Of a stretch of 64,000 nt of DNA, positions 9,637 through 19,297 are shown one piece after another. This DNA is from Shewanella sp. UCD-KL12 (GTDB lineage: Bacteria; Pseudomonadota; Gammaproteobacteria; Enterobacterales; Shewanellaceae). The translations under genes and the position numbers were made by a program. The notes under the pieces are model-generated. The model saw only the letters and a program-made list of their open reading frames with translations. It did no database searches and was not told where the DNA came from. Location: positions 213,596 through 277,595 of the forward strand of contig NZ_MPHJ01000007.1 in assembly GCF_001957125.1 (NCBI RefSeq), written 5' to 3'. Each line of letters starts with the position of its first letter. The first letter of the stretch is position 1.

Positions 9637-10587
9637 ATGATCTCTCATTTCTTTAATAAGGTATTAGTTGGGGTAGCCACACTTATGTGTTTATCTCTTA
9701 GCGTAAATGCTACTCCTTGGAATCATCTACCAGGTGAACAACTTGAAAAAATATTAGTTGAAAAGTTTTCGGCGGGTGAATATTCACCGAAAGGCGCTGA
9801 TTCCTGCTTGATGTGTCACCGAAAAAGCGACGCTGTAATGGCCATTTTTGATGGCACCCACGGCAAGATGAGCAATGAACAGTCACCAATGGCTGGCTTA
9901 CAGTGCGAAGCTTGTCATGGCCCTCAAGGAAAGCATAACCGAGGTGGAAAAGAGCCGATGATTAGCTTTGGTCCTCAAAGCAAGTTATCAGCGAGCGCGC
10001 AAAATAGTGTATGTCAAGGTTGTCATAACGATCCTAAACAGATGGCATGGCATAGCAGTACCCATAACCTTGAAGAGATTGCATGTGCCGACTGCCATAC
10101 GGTGCATAGCGCTAAAGACCCTGCTCTAGATAAGCTCAGCGTCAATGACACTTGTACTTCGTGCCATACCAAAGAGAAAGCCGATATGAACAAGCGCTCA
10201 TCTCATCCTTTGAAATGGAACCAGATGACCTGTATCGATTGCCACTCTCCTCATGGCTCTATGAGTGAAAGCGCCCTGAATAAACCAACCATAAATGATA
10301 CCTGTTACTCCTGTCACAGTGAAAAGCGTGGCCCTGTGTTGTGGGAGCATGCGCCAGTAACTGAGAACTGTGTTACCTGTCATAACCCTCACGGCAGCGT
10401 TAATGAAGGCATGCTTAATAGCCGTGCACCTCAGCTGTGTCAGCAGTGTCATGCTCCTGATGGTCATGCCAGCAGAGTCGTGCAAGAGCCAGGAATGGAT
10501 GCGTTCGGTGGTGGTAAGAGTTGCTTAAACTGCCACAGCAAGATCCATGGTTCTAATCATCCGTCAGGCAGCCTGCTGCAGCGTTAA
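9637..10587 (+). CDS. dmsE: DmsE, periplasmic decaheme c-type cytochrome
   Basis: DmsE is the MtrA-type electron carrier of extracellular DMSO respiration. It carries electrons from CymA across the periplasm into the DmsF barrel. The 316-residue protein has a Sec signal peptide ending near VNATPW and exactly ten CxxCH haem motifs: CLMCH, CEACH, CQGCH, CADCH, CTSCH, CIDCH, CYSCH, CVTCH, CQQCH and CLNCH. This is the decaheme count expected for the MtrA/MtrD/DmsE family. It is the first gene of the operon and is followed 14 bp later by dmsF. The adjacent DMSO reductase genes make DmsE a better name than MtrA. Confidence 0.94.
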   Translation: MISHFFNKVLVGVATLMCLSLSVNATPWNHLPGEQLEKILVEKFSAGEYSPKGADSCLMCHRKSDAVMAIFDGTHGKMSNEQSPMAGLQCEACHGPQGKHNRGGKEPMISFGPQSKLSASAQNSVCQGCHNDPKQMAWHSSTHNLEEIACADCHTVHSAKDPALDKLSVNDTCTSCHTKEKADMNKRSSHPLKWNQMTCIDCHSPHGSMSESALNKPTINDTCYSCHSEKRGPVLWEHAPVTENCVTCHNPHGSVNEGMLNSRAPQLCQQCHAPDGHASRVVQEPGMDAFGGGKSCLNCHSKIHGSNHPSGSLLQR

Positions 10588-10601
10588 TAGGGAGCAATAT
10601 C

Positions 10602-12611
10602 ATGAAGTTTAAACTCAATATCATTACAGTGTCGCTCCTAGCCGTATCAAGCTCGGCCATGGCGACAAACTTCGGTGTTGGTAATGCTAATACTGACTCG
10701 CTCAACATGGATAAGTATCAGTGCAAACGCTGTGTATCGACCAATGGCTACAACGGTGAGGTGACTGTCTCGGCAGGTTACAACTCTGTGGACGATATCC
10801 ATGCTGGTAATGTTCTGGGAACCGCTGAAGATGGTGCAATTGCAGCCGTAAGTGGTGATATCCGTTATAAAAATGAAACTGGCTATCAAGCCCAAGTTCA
10901 AGCTCATCAGTTGGGGATGGATAATGGCTTTGCCAACCTCAAGGTGGGCAAATCTGGTCTCTATGAACTGGAGCTGGATTATCAATCGCTTAAGAGTTAT
11001 CAGGCGGGCGATGTGCAGAGTCAGCTTTGGCACAACAATGGGATGTTGACTCCCAGCCCTTATACCAATGAGTTCGATCTGGCGTTAAAACGTGAGAAGT
11101 CTGCCATAGGTTTCAGTTACGGGGAGGGGATTTATAACACTTTCATCCGCTATAGCCAGGAAGATAAAACAGGCCATCAATCGACGAGTCTTGTTGCCCC
11201 AAGCCCGGTTAACTTTGGCTTACCTGTCGATGCCAGGACTAAGCAGTTAGATTCTGGCGCTTCGTTGACTGGTGATAACTGGATAACTGAGCTGAGCTAC
11301 TTCGGCAGTTATTACAGTAATAACATCACAGATCTTAGTCTTCCTCACATGAATGATGTCTACTCAGCGACGCCAGATAATGAGGCCCATCAGGTGTCTC
11401 TTTCGGGTCAGTATCAGCTCAACCGCACTGTGATGAGCGGTCGCTTAGTGACTGGGCGAATGATTCAGGACGATGCGCTTATTCAGATGAGTGGCAACCC
11501 ACTGCAGAGTTGGGATGGACAGATAGATACTTTAGATGGCCGGTTTGCGGTGACTTCGATGTTAAGTAACCGGCTACGTTTAGGCGGTAGTGTTGATTAC
11601 AGCAAGCGAGATAACCAAAGCTCAGTATGGGAGTTCGCGCAGTATAGTTACAACGGTTTAAGCGGCGCCTTTAAGCAAAATGTGCCACAGGATATTGAAC
11701 GCAATACTTATAAGGTCAATGCCAGTTATCGCATCGCCAGCGGTTACCGCCTACAAGCGGGGTACGATCGCAAAGAGATTGATCGTACCTATAGTGAACG
11801 CGAGCAGACCAATGAAGATAGCCTGTGGGCCAAGCTGAATGTCCGAGCCTTTGACAAGTTCAATGTCAATCTAAAAGCCAGCCATGGTAATCGTGGTGGC
11901 TCAGACTATGAAGTGAATCAAGTTACCTCCTCTGAAGATAATGCGCTGATGCGTAAGTACTACCTTGCGGATCGTAAACGTAATGCTGTCGAGCTAAAGG
12001 TGAATCACACGCCGCTCTCTTGGGTGAGTATCGACGTTACCGGCCGCTACGCTAAAGATGATTATGACGCTACTGAGATAGGTCTGACGGAGTCAGAAGA
12101 TTTTGGTTACGACATCAACTTAAGCCTGCAGATGAGCAAACATCTGTCGGCGTATGGTTTTGCGGGTCAGCAATGGATCAACTCGGCACAAGCCGGTAGC
12201 CAGAGTTTCTCGAGCCCAGACTGGAACGCCGATATCGAAGATGAGTTTATCAACATTGGTGCTGGCTTTAGTTATGGCGGCCTGATGCAGGACCAACTCA
12301 CCCTAGGTGGTGATTACCTGTTTAGCAATTCAATCAATGACACCTCGGTCGGAGGCAGCCTTGTCACGACTAATGGCAGCCAGCCATATGGTGATTACTT
12401 CTCCTATAACCACAGCGTGCGTATGTATGCCAACTATGCCTTGAGCAAGCAGATGGCATTGAAACTGAGTTATCAATATGAACGTTATTACGACACAGAT
12501 GCGGCTCAAGTCGCGACCAATACTGTGCCGGGGCTAACCACGTTAGGTGAGCTTAATCATGACTATAACGCGCACCAAGTGATGTTGTCGTTTAGCTATT
12601 TGTTGCGTTAG
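10602..12611 (+). CDS. dmsF: DmsF, MtrB-like outer-membrane beta-barrel
   Basis: DmsF forms the outer-membrane barrel that sheathes DmsE and passes electrons to the DMSO reductase on the cell surface. The 669-residue protein has a signal peptide (cleavage near AMATNF) followed by the CxxC typical of MtrB homologues (YQCKRCV near residue 40). Many alternating polar/hydrophobic strands follow, and it ends in an aromatic-rich last strand (VMLSFSYLLR). It lies between dmsE and dmsA with short gaps, matching the dmsEFABGH order known from S. oneidensis. Confidence 0.93.
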   Translation: MKFKLNIITVSLLAVSSSAMATNFGVGNANTDSLNMDKYQCKRCVSTNGYNGEVTVSAGYNSVDDIHAGNVLGTAEDGAIAAVSGDIRYKNETGYQAQVQAHQLGMDNGFANLKVGKSGLYELELDYQSLKSYQAGDVQSQLWHNNGMLTPSPYTNEFDLALKREKSAIGFSYGEGIYNTFIRYSQEDKTGHQSTSLVAPSPVNFGLPVDARTKQLDSGASLTGDNWITELSYFGSYYSNNITDLSLPHMNDVYSATPDNEAHQVSLSGQYQLNRTVMSGRLVTGRMIQDDALIQMSGNPLQSWDGQIDTLDGRFAVTSMLSNRLRLGGSVDYSKRDNQSSVWEFAQYSYNGLSGAFKQNVPQDIERNTYKVNASYRIASGYRLQAGYDRKEIDRTYSEREQTNEDSLWAKLNVRAFDKFNVNLKASHGNRGGSDYEVNQVTSSEDNALMRKYYLADRKRNAVELKVNHTPLSWVSIDVTGRYAKDDYDATEIGLTESEDFGYDINLSLQMSKHLSAYGFAGQQWINSAQAGSQSFSSPDWNADIEDEFINIGAGFSYGGLMQDQLTLGGDYLFSNSINDTSVGGSLVTTNGSQPYGDYFSYNHSVRMYANYALSKQMALKLSYQYERYYDTDAAQVATNTVPGLTTLGELNHDYNAHQVMLSFSYLLR

Positions 12612-12634
12612 AGCAATCGTAAGAGGAAATATTA

Positions 12635-15151
12635 ATGGAACGTAGAAGTTTCTTAAAAATGAGTGCAGCCATGGGTTGTGCAGCAAGCGTAACAGGTTGT
12701 AAAACCAGTTCAGATGACGCCAATGTTGTACCGCCAAAGCCGCCAGTAGGTGAAGAGCAGATCACCTGGTCATCTTGCCTGGTTAACTGTGGCTCTAACT
12801 GTCCAGTTAAAGTGTTTAGTCGTGATGGTGTTATCACCCGCGTTGAAACTGACCATGACGTCGTAGATGGTGATGATATTTATCAGGTACGAGCCTGTGC
12901 TCGCGGTCGTTCATTGCGCCAGCGTACCTATGCCGTCGATCGTTTAAAAACACCGATGAAGCGTGTTGGTAAGCGCGGCGAAGGTAAGTTTGTCCCTATC
13001 AGCTGGGATGAAGCGGCTAAAACTATCGGTACTAAGCTCACCTCTGTGATTGCTGAGCATGGTAACAAGGCTATTTTCCGCAGCTACGGCTCGGGTGCTT
13101 ACTATGGTTTTGCTTCTAATGCCTGTTTTAACCGTCTGTTTAACCTTAATGGCGGTTGCCTTAATGCCTATGGAAACTACTCTTGGGCGCAACAGATGGA
13201 AGCGGCTAAGCATACCTTCGGTACGGGGAGTACTTCGGGTTCATCGACGGTGACTCTGGCAAACAGTGATTTCCTATTAGGTGTGGCTTATAACCCAAGT
13301 GAGATCCGTCAGTCGGGTTCAGGCGAAGGTTATGACTACCTTAAAGCACTGCAGAAAAGTAACGGTCTGAAAGTGGTGATGCTCGATCCTCGCTATACAG
13401 ATTCTATGCTAGGTAAAGAGTCTAAGTGGTTACCAATCCGTCCAGGTACCGATGCAGCCTTTGCTGAAGCGATTGCTTACCAGATGATCAGTTCAGGTTG
13501 GGTTGATAATAACTCACTTAACTTCATCAATAAGTATGCAGTAGGTTTCGATGCTGCTTCGATTGCGCAGCAAAAAGAGATTTTTGCTTCCAGCGGTGAT
13601 GCCACTAAGCAAGAATACGCTAAGGTGATGAAGCCTGAAGAGAACTATCGTGATTATATTTTAAGTCAGGGTATATACGCCGATCAGCCGTTAAAAACGC
13701 CTGAATGGGCAGAAAATATCACCGGTATCCCAGCGGCTCAGTTTGGGCAGATTGCTACCGACCTACAAAATGCTCAAGCGCCATACATCGTTGTTGGCGC
13801 TGGTGTTAACCGTCAGGCTAACGGTGAGCAAAGCATGCGCGCTCTGTATATGCTGTCGGTATTAACAGGCAAGTTAGGTACCTTAGGTTCATCGAACGGT
13901 GAGCTACCGTTTATGAGCAGTATGTCACGCTCAGGTATTCCTGCAGGTAGCAACCCAGTAAAAGAGAGCATCTCATTCTTTACTTGGTCTGAAGCTATCC
14001 ACAACGGCGAAACGATGACGGCACGTAGTCATGGTGTTCGCGGTACAGATGATTTAGACGCGCCGCTAGGTACCAATATTAAGGTCATCATCTCAGCATC
14101 AGACAGCTCACTGCTGAACCAGCATGCCGAGATCAATAACACCGCTAAGATCTTAGAAGATGAAACAGGTGTTGAGCTGATTGTCAGTTGTGATTGCTGG
14201 ATGACGCCGGGGGCAAAATTTGCCGATATCATTCTGCCAGATACTAGCTGGTTAGAGTCAAATGACTTAGTGAATGATAGCTACGCATCAGGTGCGCTGG
14301 GTTATATCACCGCGATGAAGTCAGCGATTGAGCCTATGTGGGACTGTAAGTCTATGTATGAGGCGGCAGCATTAATTGCTAAATACATGGGTTGTGAAGC
14401 TGAGTTTACCGAAGGTAAAACCGAAGAGCAGTGGCTTGAGGAGCTGTATCAAAAGACCAGAGATAACAGCAACAACTTAGGCGTTGTACCAGCATTCCCT
14501 GCGACCTATAAAGAGGCGCAAGAGGTCGGCTTCTTCCGTAAGAACATGAATGACAATCATGTTGCCCTAGAAAGCTATATCAAAGGTGGAACAGCCCTAT
14601 CGACCCCAAGTGGCAAGATTGAGATCTATTCAGCCGAGCTTGCATGGCGCGCTGCTAACTGGGATCAAGAGGCGACCACTGACGTTAAGGGTGACACCAT
14701 CACAGCTATTCCTCAGTACACAGTCACTTGGGATGGTTATGAAGATGAAGACACTAGCACCGATTACCCTATTCAGTTAGCGGGTTATCACACTAAGGGT
14801 CGCACCCACTCTAGTTATCATAATGTCCCTTGGCTGCGTGAAGCGGTAGAAGATGCCGTTTGGGTTAATCCAATGGATGCCGCTGAGAACGGGTTAAGTT
14901 CTGGCGATAAAATTGAGATGTACAACGAGCGTGGTTCGATTGCCGTCAAGGTCCGTATTACGCCACGTGTGGCACCTGGGGTGTTTGCATTAGGTCAAGG
15001 TGCTTGGTTTAACCCAGGCAATACCGTTGGCAGCACAGGTCACATCATAGATGAAGGCGGGGCGATCAATACACTTACTCGCTATCAGCCAAGCCCAGTT
15101 GCTAAAGGCAATCCACAGCACACCAACCGTGTTGCCATTAAAAAGATTTAA
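12635..15151 (+). CDS. dmsA: DmsA, molybdopterin DMSO reductase catalytic subunit
   Basis: DmsA reduces DMSO to dimethyl sulfide using a bis-MGD molybdenum cofactor. The 838-residue protein begins with a twin-arginine signal (RRSFLKM, residues 3-9) that runs into a lipobox-like VTGC with the cysteine near residue 22. It is therefore likely a Tat-exported lipoprotein, which fits the outer-face location known for Shewanella DmsA. An Fe-S binding pattern CLVNCGSNC plus CARGRS lies at about residues 48-90. The long molybdopterin oxidoreductase domain and the C-terminal dinucleotide-binding domain (AGYHTKGRTHSSYHN, near 745) follow. DmsB is 14 bp downstream. No membrane anchor DmsC is present, as expected for the extracellular type. 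Confidence 0.95.
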   Translation: MERRSFLKMSAAMGCAASVTGCKTSSDDANVVPPKPPVGEEQITWSSCLVNCGSNCPVKVFSRDGVITRVETDHDVVDGDDIYQVRACARGRSLRQRTYAVDRLKTPMKRVGKRGEGKFVPISWDEAAKTIGTKLTSVIAEHGNKAIFRSYGSGAYYGFASNACFNRLFNLNGGCLNAYGNYSWAQQMEAAKHTFGTGSTSGSSTVTLANSDFLLGVAYNPSEIRQSGSGEGYDYLKALQKSNGLKVVMLDPRYTDSMLGKESKWLPIRPGTDAAFAEAIAYQMISSGWVDNNSLNFINKYAVGFDAASIAQQKEIFASSGDATKQEYAKVMKPEENYRDYILSQGIYADQPLKTPEWAENITGIPAAQFGQIATDLQNAQAPYIVVGAGVNRQANGEQSMRALYMLSVLTGKLGTLGSSNGELPFMSSMSRSGIPAGSNPVKESISFFTWSEAIHNGETMTARSHGVRGTDDLDAPLGTNIKVIISASDSSLLNQHAEINNTAKILEDETGVELIVSCDCWMTPGAKFADIILPDTSWLESNDLVNDSYASGALGYITAMKSAIEPMWDCKSMYEAAALIAKYMGCEAEFTEGKTEEQWLEELYQKTRDNSNNLGVVPAFPATYKEAQEVGFFRKNMNDNHVALESYIKGGTALSTPSGKIEIYSAELAWRAANWDQEATTDVKGDTITAIPQYTVTWDGYEDEDTSTDYPIQLAGYHTKGRTHSSYHNVPWLREAVEDAVWVNPMDAAENGLSSGDKIEMYNERGSIAVKVRITPRVAPGVFALGQGAWFNPGNTVGSTGHIIDEGGAINTLTRYQPSPVAKGNPQHTNRVAIKKI

Positions 15152-15165
15152 GAGACTCGTTAATT

Positions 15166-15843
15166 ATGACTCAACCAACTCAATATGGTTTTTATGTAGA
15201 CAGCACTAAGTGCACTGGCTGTAAAGCATGTCATGTGTCTTGCAAAGACCGTCAAAGCAATGAAATTCGTAATAATAGCAACCCAGAGGGTAATACCCTG
15301 CCTGCACTTGAAGGCGTAACTTGGCGCCGTGTATATGAGTATGGCGGCGGAGAGTGGACCAAAGGTAACAATGGCTGTTTTGAGCAAAACGTATTTGCTT
15401 ACTATATGTCTATTGGCTGTAACCACTGCTCTGAGCCAGTATGTGTTAAAGCTTGTCCGACGGGCGCTATGCATAAGCGTCGTGAAGATGGCCTAGTACA
15501 TGTAGCTTCTGAGCTGTGTATTGGCTGTGAGAGCTGTGCTCGTGCTTGCCCGTATGATGCACCGCAAATAGATCGTGAACGTAAGGTGATGACTAAGTGT
15601 GATGGCTGTTTCGAACGAATTGCCGATGGTCGTAAGCCTGTATGTATCGAGTCTTGCCCACTACGAGCACTGGATTTCGATACTATGGATAACCTGCGTG
15701 CTAAGTATGGCGATGGTGACGGGCATATTGCGCCGCTACCTTCACCTTCAATCACTTCGCCTAACTTGATTATCAAGGCAAACGTCAATGGCCGCCCAGC
15801 TGGCAGCGGTGAAGGACAGATCTTAAACTTATCGGAAGTTTAA
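15166..15843 (+). CDS. dmsB: DmsB, four-cluster iron-sulfur subunit of DMSO reductase
   Basis: DmsB carries electrons to DmsA through four [4Fe-4S] clusters. The 225-residue protein has four cysteine groups in ferredoxin-like order: CTGCKACHVSC near residue 17, CNHCSEPVCVKACP near 86, CIGCESCARACP near 119, and CDGCFERIADGRKPVCIESCP near 145. No own signal peptide is seen, so co-export with the Tat-bearing DmsA is expected. A strong hairpin with a T-run follows the stop codon before dmsG and may reduce expression of the two downstream genes relative to the structural subunits. Confidence 0.95.
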   Translation: MTQPTQYGFYVDSTKCTGCKACHVSCKDRQSNEIRNNSNPEGNTLPALEGVTWRRVYEYGGGEWTKGNNGCFEQNVFAYYMSIGCNHCSEPVCVKACPTGAMHKRREDGLVHVASELCIGCESCARACPYDAPQIDRERKVMTKCDGCFERIADGRKPVCIESCPLRALDFDTMDNLRAKYGDGDGHIAPLPSPSITSPNLIIKANVNGRPAGSGEGQILNLSEV

Positions 15844-15849
15844 TTGTTT

Positions 15850-15874
15850 ATGGCGCCCATAGGGCGCCATTTTT
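15850..15874 (+). terminator. Hairpin with T-run between dmsB and dmsG
   Basis: A perfect nine-base-pair stem, ATGGCGCCC/GGGCGCCAT, has a three-base loop and is followed by TTTTT. It has the form of an intrinsic terminator but sits inside the dms operon, so it is probably a partial terminator or a 3'-end stabiliser for the dmsEFAB message. Confidence 0.8.
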
Positions 15875-15888
15875 AATGAGATGTAATT

Positions 15889-16548
15889 GTGATATCAGAT
15901 AGCGTAAATACTTATTCAGAGCTGCAGGCTATTTCACGAGTGCTGCATAATGTTTTATTGGATTACCCCTGTGAAGCTTCGATTGACAGTTTTGCTGAAA
16001 ATAAACTCGGTGAGACCTGGCCTGAACTAACCAAATCTAATGAGAATCAGCAGGGGAGAGCGCTGCTTAATGGTTTTCTGGCAAAGTGGAACGCTGAGCA
16101 GATTAATGAGTTAAAACTGGATTACGGTCAGCTGTTTTTTGGCCCAGGAGAGCCAGCAGCAATGCCGTGGGGCTCAGTATATCTAGGTGAAGAGCAGTTG
16201 CTGAATGATAAGTCTACCGTTGCCTTGATGGCGTTTTATAAAGCGAACGGGATTAGCTTTGAGTTAGCACATAAGCAACCACTGGATCATATTGCCCTTT
16301 TTTATGCTGTGATCGATCAGTTGTTAGGTCAGCTAATCACAGAGCCAGATAATAAAGCTGCGCAAGACACTTTGGTGATCTTAATACAGCAACATATGCT
16401 GCCTTGGTCAGGGCGCTGCTTAGCGCTAGCTGTTGAGCATGCACAAACCGATTTTTATAAAGGTATCGCTTTGTTGGCATTGGATTTTCAAGCTGAATTA
16501 ACTTCAGAGTTTAACATTATCCCTGTCGCCACTCGTTTATTTAAGTAA
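15889..16548 (+). CDS. dmsG: DmsG, TorD/DmsD-family chaperone for DmsA
   Basis: This is a cytoplasmic maturation chaperone of the TorD/DmsD family. Such proteins bind the Tat signal of the molybdoenzyme and hold it until the cofactor is inserted. The 219-residue protein is helical and contains the family segment DYGQLFFGPGEPAAMPWGSVYL near residues 79-100 and the helix region ELAHKQPLDHIALFYAVIDQLL near 125. It lies directly after dmsB, which matches dmsG in S. oneidensis. The proposed start is GTG with a GAG-type site upstream; no in-frame ATG lies close by. Confidence 0.88.
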   Translation: MISDSVNTYSELQAISRVLHNVLLDYPCEASIDSFAENKLGETWPELTKSNENQQGRALLNGFLAKWNAEQINELKLDYGQLFFGPGEPAAMPWGSVYLGEEQLLNDKSTVALMAFYKANGISFELAHKQPLDHIALFYAVIDQLLGQLITEPDNKAAQDTLVILIQQHMLPWSGRCLALAVEHAQTDFYKGIALLALDFQAELTSEFNIIPVATRLFK

Positions 16549-16557
16549 GGAAATGTC

Positions 16558-17010
16558 ATGGGGGTGATCGCTGCTGTAGGCACGCAATGGGAAAAGGCAG
16601 AATTTGCTAAGCACCTTAGAGAGTTCTTTGCTGAAGACTTAGAGTTAAGGGAGCTGTTTAGTGGTGCAACAAATATAGAAACGCTCACTCATGTGATAGC
16701 TGCTCTGATTGAAGATAAAGAAAAGCTTCAACTAGTTAAAAATAATCTACATAGTGAGTCTGTGTTCTTACTTCTGTTTGATTGTTATCTGCTGTTGTTT
16801 ATAAAGGAGTTAGAGCATGGAGGGCTCTCCCAAGCAGAGCATCTGACTATTCAAGTTAGCAGGCGATATGCTCAAACAATGCAAAAAGAGAGCAGCGATC
16901 CTAAGGTATTGAATATGGCTGAGAGACTGATTCTATCAGCTAAACAGTTAGACTCACTTCACCTTGGCAGAAGAAGTAGTCAAAGGAATATGGGAGCTGC
17001 TACTCGTTAA
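16558..17010 (+). CDS. dmsH: DmsH-like protein of unknown function
   Basis: This 150-residue protein lies 10 bp after dmsG, with a good AAGGAAATG ribosome-binding site. The position matches dmsH, the last gene of dmsEFABGH in S. oneidensis, whose role is not settled as far as I know. No signal peptide, membrane segment or cofactor motif is visible. The sequence is probably mostly helical, charged and soluble. A chaperone or assembly role beside DmsG is an inference from context only. A weak inverted repeat (AATTAGC/GCTAATT) lies in the 32 bp before the convergent Lrp gene. Confidence 0.65.
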   Translation: MGVIAAVGTQWEKAEFAKHLREFFAEDLELRELFSGATNIETLTHVIAALIEDKEKLQLVKNNLHSESVFLLLFDCYLLLFIKELEHGGLSQAEHLTIQVSRRYAQTMQKESSDPKVLNMAERLILSAKQLDSLHLGRRSSQRNMGAATR

Positions 17011-17042
17011 TGCAAATTAGCTGCTTTTGGAAGGCTAATTCG

Positions 17043-17480
17043 CTAACCCTGATTATCAATCCACTCACTCATCACCACATGGGTTTTTAATTTGATGATA
17101 TCGGTTTGAGCATCAATATGTTCACGGATCTCATGCAGGCGCTTCATTGAGGAAGCTTGTACATACACCAGCAAGTCCATGTCGCCAGTGATACCGCGGC
17201 AGGTGATGACTTCAGGAATCGCTTGAAACACATGGACGACATCGGCACAACGGGGACATCTGTGTTGGATCTCGAAATAAGCTGACACCCCCTCTTTTTG
17301 TGATTCACTGAGTAGCACTTGATAGCCGCGGATGATACCTGTGTGTTCGAGCTTTTTAATTCGTTCAGATACCGCTGAGCGAGATAGATTCACCGCTTCT
17401 GAGATATGTGACACGCTCTGTCTGGCGTCAATTCTGAGCTCGGCAATAATGGCTTTATCGAACTTGTCCAGTTTATCCAT
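17043..17480 (-). CDS. Lrp/AsnC-family transcriptional regulator
   Basis: This is a feast/famine regulator with an N-terminal winged helix (DKFDKAIIAELRIDARQSVSHISEAVNLSRSAVSERIKKLE) and a C-terminal RAM ligand-binding domain. The ATG at 17480 is chosen because a strong GGAGAGGAG-type site lies just upstream; a longer reading frame to 17543 would add 21 unlikely residues. The resulting 145 residues is a normal Lrp-family length. It is divergent from a YjeH-like amino acid exporter, which suggests amino-acid-responsive control of that gene. The middle contains an unusual RCPRCADVV with two cysteines. Confidence 0.9.
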   Translation of the reverse strand: MDKLDKFDKAIIAELRIDARQSVSHISEAVNLSRSAVSERIKKLEHTGIIRGYQVLLSESQKEGVSAYFEIQHRCPRCADVVHVFQAIPEVITCRGITGDMDLLVYVQASSMKRLHEIREHIDAQTDIIKLKTHVVMSEWIDNQG

Positions 17481-17850
17481 CTGTGCTCCTCTCCTATGTA
17501 TAGTGTTGACCGGTGTTAGCAAGGTGCACTTCACGAGCAGCACTTTACTTGTGGAAGTTCAAACACTAACCCCCTTAAGCGACACCTTACAAATGATATC
17601 AAACGAACAAATTGACGGTATAAGTCTCAATGGCCGTCATTTTGTCGGTATTCTTGTCGAAATCACAGAGCAAGTCCGACAGTTTGACCAATTGGCTAAG
17701 TCTATACTAATGCAACATATTCCAATAGTGGTGTGGCGTAGTGAGCATTATTTTTACAAGTGTTCAGGCGATAAAAAATGTGGTGTGTACAGACACTTTG
17801 AAGGTGTTTGCTGAGCTGAAGTAGAGATGCATTAATAGGATGTGGTGAAA
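17481..17850 (+). promoter_or_regulatory. Intergenic control region between the Lrp-type regulator and yjeH-like exporter
   Basis: This 370 bp divergent region should hold promoters and Lrp-type operators. A plus-strand open frame runs through it from inside the regulator gene to 17814. Its intergenic part would encode about 70 residues starting at 17595 (MISNEQIDG...). There is no ribosome-binding site and no recognisable family, so I do not call it a gene. Confidence 0.4.
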
Positions 17851-19116
17851 ATGGATCAAGTGAAAGGAACAATTGGGCGTTGGCAGGGAGCAGGGCTCAT
17901 GGCGACAACCTTACTAGGGACTGGGGTATTTATTCTTCCTCAGATGACGATTGCTATTGCGGGTAGTGGTGCCTTAATTGCGTGGTTATTACTGACGTTG
18001 GCGATTATTCCAGTGACCTTAGTTTTTGGTCGTCTAGCTGGCGCTTTTCCCCATGCCGCAGGTCCCGCCTATTTTGTAGAGAAGGCATTTGGTCGTACTG
18101 CAGGTAGGACGATTGGCTTGATATTCCTCCTCGTTGTTCCTTTAGGGGCGCCAGCTGCGATCTTGATGACCTTTCAATTTGTTGAAGCTTTGATTCCGAT
18201 ATCTGGTTGGAGTGAGGTAGGTGTACAGCTTGGCTTCTTGGTCATGCTCTTTTTGCTCAACTTTCGGGGAATTCACATTTCAGCTAAGTTGCAATTTGCG
18301 CTGACGCTCGCCATCGTTTCTGTTGTGGTGTTGATGTTTGGGGCGGGTGGATTAAGCCTAGATAGGTTGGCCTTGATCTCCCATAAGGCGGGTACTGAGT
18401 CAGATTTAATTATGGCAGCTGCGGGTATCGCTTTTTGGAGTTTTCTCGGTATTGAGGCCATGACTCACTTGGCTAACGACTTTAAAGAGCCGAAGAGAGA
18501 TATGATCCCTGCCATGATGATAGGGACGGTATTAGTCGGCGTAGTGTATCTAGCCTGTACCGGATTACTACTGCTGACAGAGGCTGATATGAGCAGTGGG
18601 CTAGCTATGGTGGTGACTTTCGATAACTTATTAGGGGGTTATGGCGCTGAGATTATCGGAATTTTAGGTATTGCTGGTGGGTTAGCCACAGTTAATGTTT
18701 ATACCGCGAGTGTTTCTAGGTTGGTATGGAGTTTTAGTCGTGAAGGTATATTGCCAAATTATTTTGATTCTCTGAACCAGTTTCAGGTGCCAGTGAGAGC
18801 GCTGTCCGCCGTGTTATTGGCAATGGCTGTGGTCATAGTGATGACCTATTTGCTTGGGCAGGAGTTAGAGCATCTGATTGCTTGGACAAATGGTGTGTTT
18901 GTTATTATTTACCTGATGTCTATGCTAGCTGCAGCTAAACTACTGAGTAAGCGATACCTGCCTCTTGTTGGCCTTGGTAGTCTTTTTTGTATTGTGATGG
19001 GCATAGCGCTTGGGTGGAACATGCTCTACGCCGTGATGATGACATTGATTGTTGCGCCTATCTTGTGGTGGCAGAAGAGTCACCTACTCAGTAAGCAGAA
19101 ACTGCAAGCGGCATAG
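17851..19116 (+). CDS. yjeH: YjeH-like amino acid exporter (APC superfamily)
   Basis: This inner-membrane transporter resembles E. coli YjeH, which exports methionine and branched-chain amino acids. It has about 421 residues and roughly twelve hydrophobic segments. The first contains the APC-family glycine-rich start (GLMATTLLGTGVFILP), and GIAFWSFLGIEAMTHLANDFKEP lies near residue 195. The reading frame could begin at GTG 17842 or 17845. The ATG at 17851 is preferred because AGGA lies ten bases upstream. Divergence from an Lrp-type regulator supports a role in amino acid efflux. Substrate assignment is by family resemblance. Confidence 0.85.
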   Translation: MDQVKGTIGRWQGAGLMATTLLGTGVFILPQMTIAIAGSGALIAWLLLTLAIIPVTLVFGRLAGAFPHAAGPAYFVEKAFGRTAGRTIGLIFLLVVPLGAPAAILMTFQFVEALIPISGWSEVGVQLGFLVMLFLLNFRGIHISAKLQFALTLAIVSVVVLMFGAGGLSLDRLALISHKAGTESDLIMAAAGIAFWSFLGIEAMTHLANDFKEPKRDMIPAMMIGTVLVGVVYLACTGLLLLTEADMSSGLAMVVTFDNLLGGYGAEIIGILGIAGGLATVNVYTASVSRLVWSFSREGILPNYFDSLNQFQVPVRALSAVLLAMAVVIVMTYLLGQELEHLIAWTNGVFVIIYLMSMLAAAKLLSKRYLPLVGLGSLFCIVMGIALGWNMLYAVMMTLIVAPILWWQKSHLLSKQKLQAA

Positions 19117-19297
19117 CCTTAAGAGGAGAAGTCGGCTTTGACCGTTAAGTGAAAGGTAAGGCCGCTAATAAGCTTGGAGGATCATGCTTATTTCGCACAA
19201 CAATACGGGCAGTATTTGATGAGCGAAAGCTCTGCAGTTATTTAATTTGTGTCCTATATTTCTAACTCATAGTTACAGATTATTGCGGAGAAATAGA

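Noticed and set aside
17595..17814. Open frame of about 70 codons between the Lrp-type gene and yjeH (MISNEQIDG...)
   Set aside because: It has no ribosome-binding site and no recognisable family, and it is the tail of a longer frame that reads through the regulator gene on the opposite strand. It is more likely control DNA.
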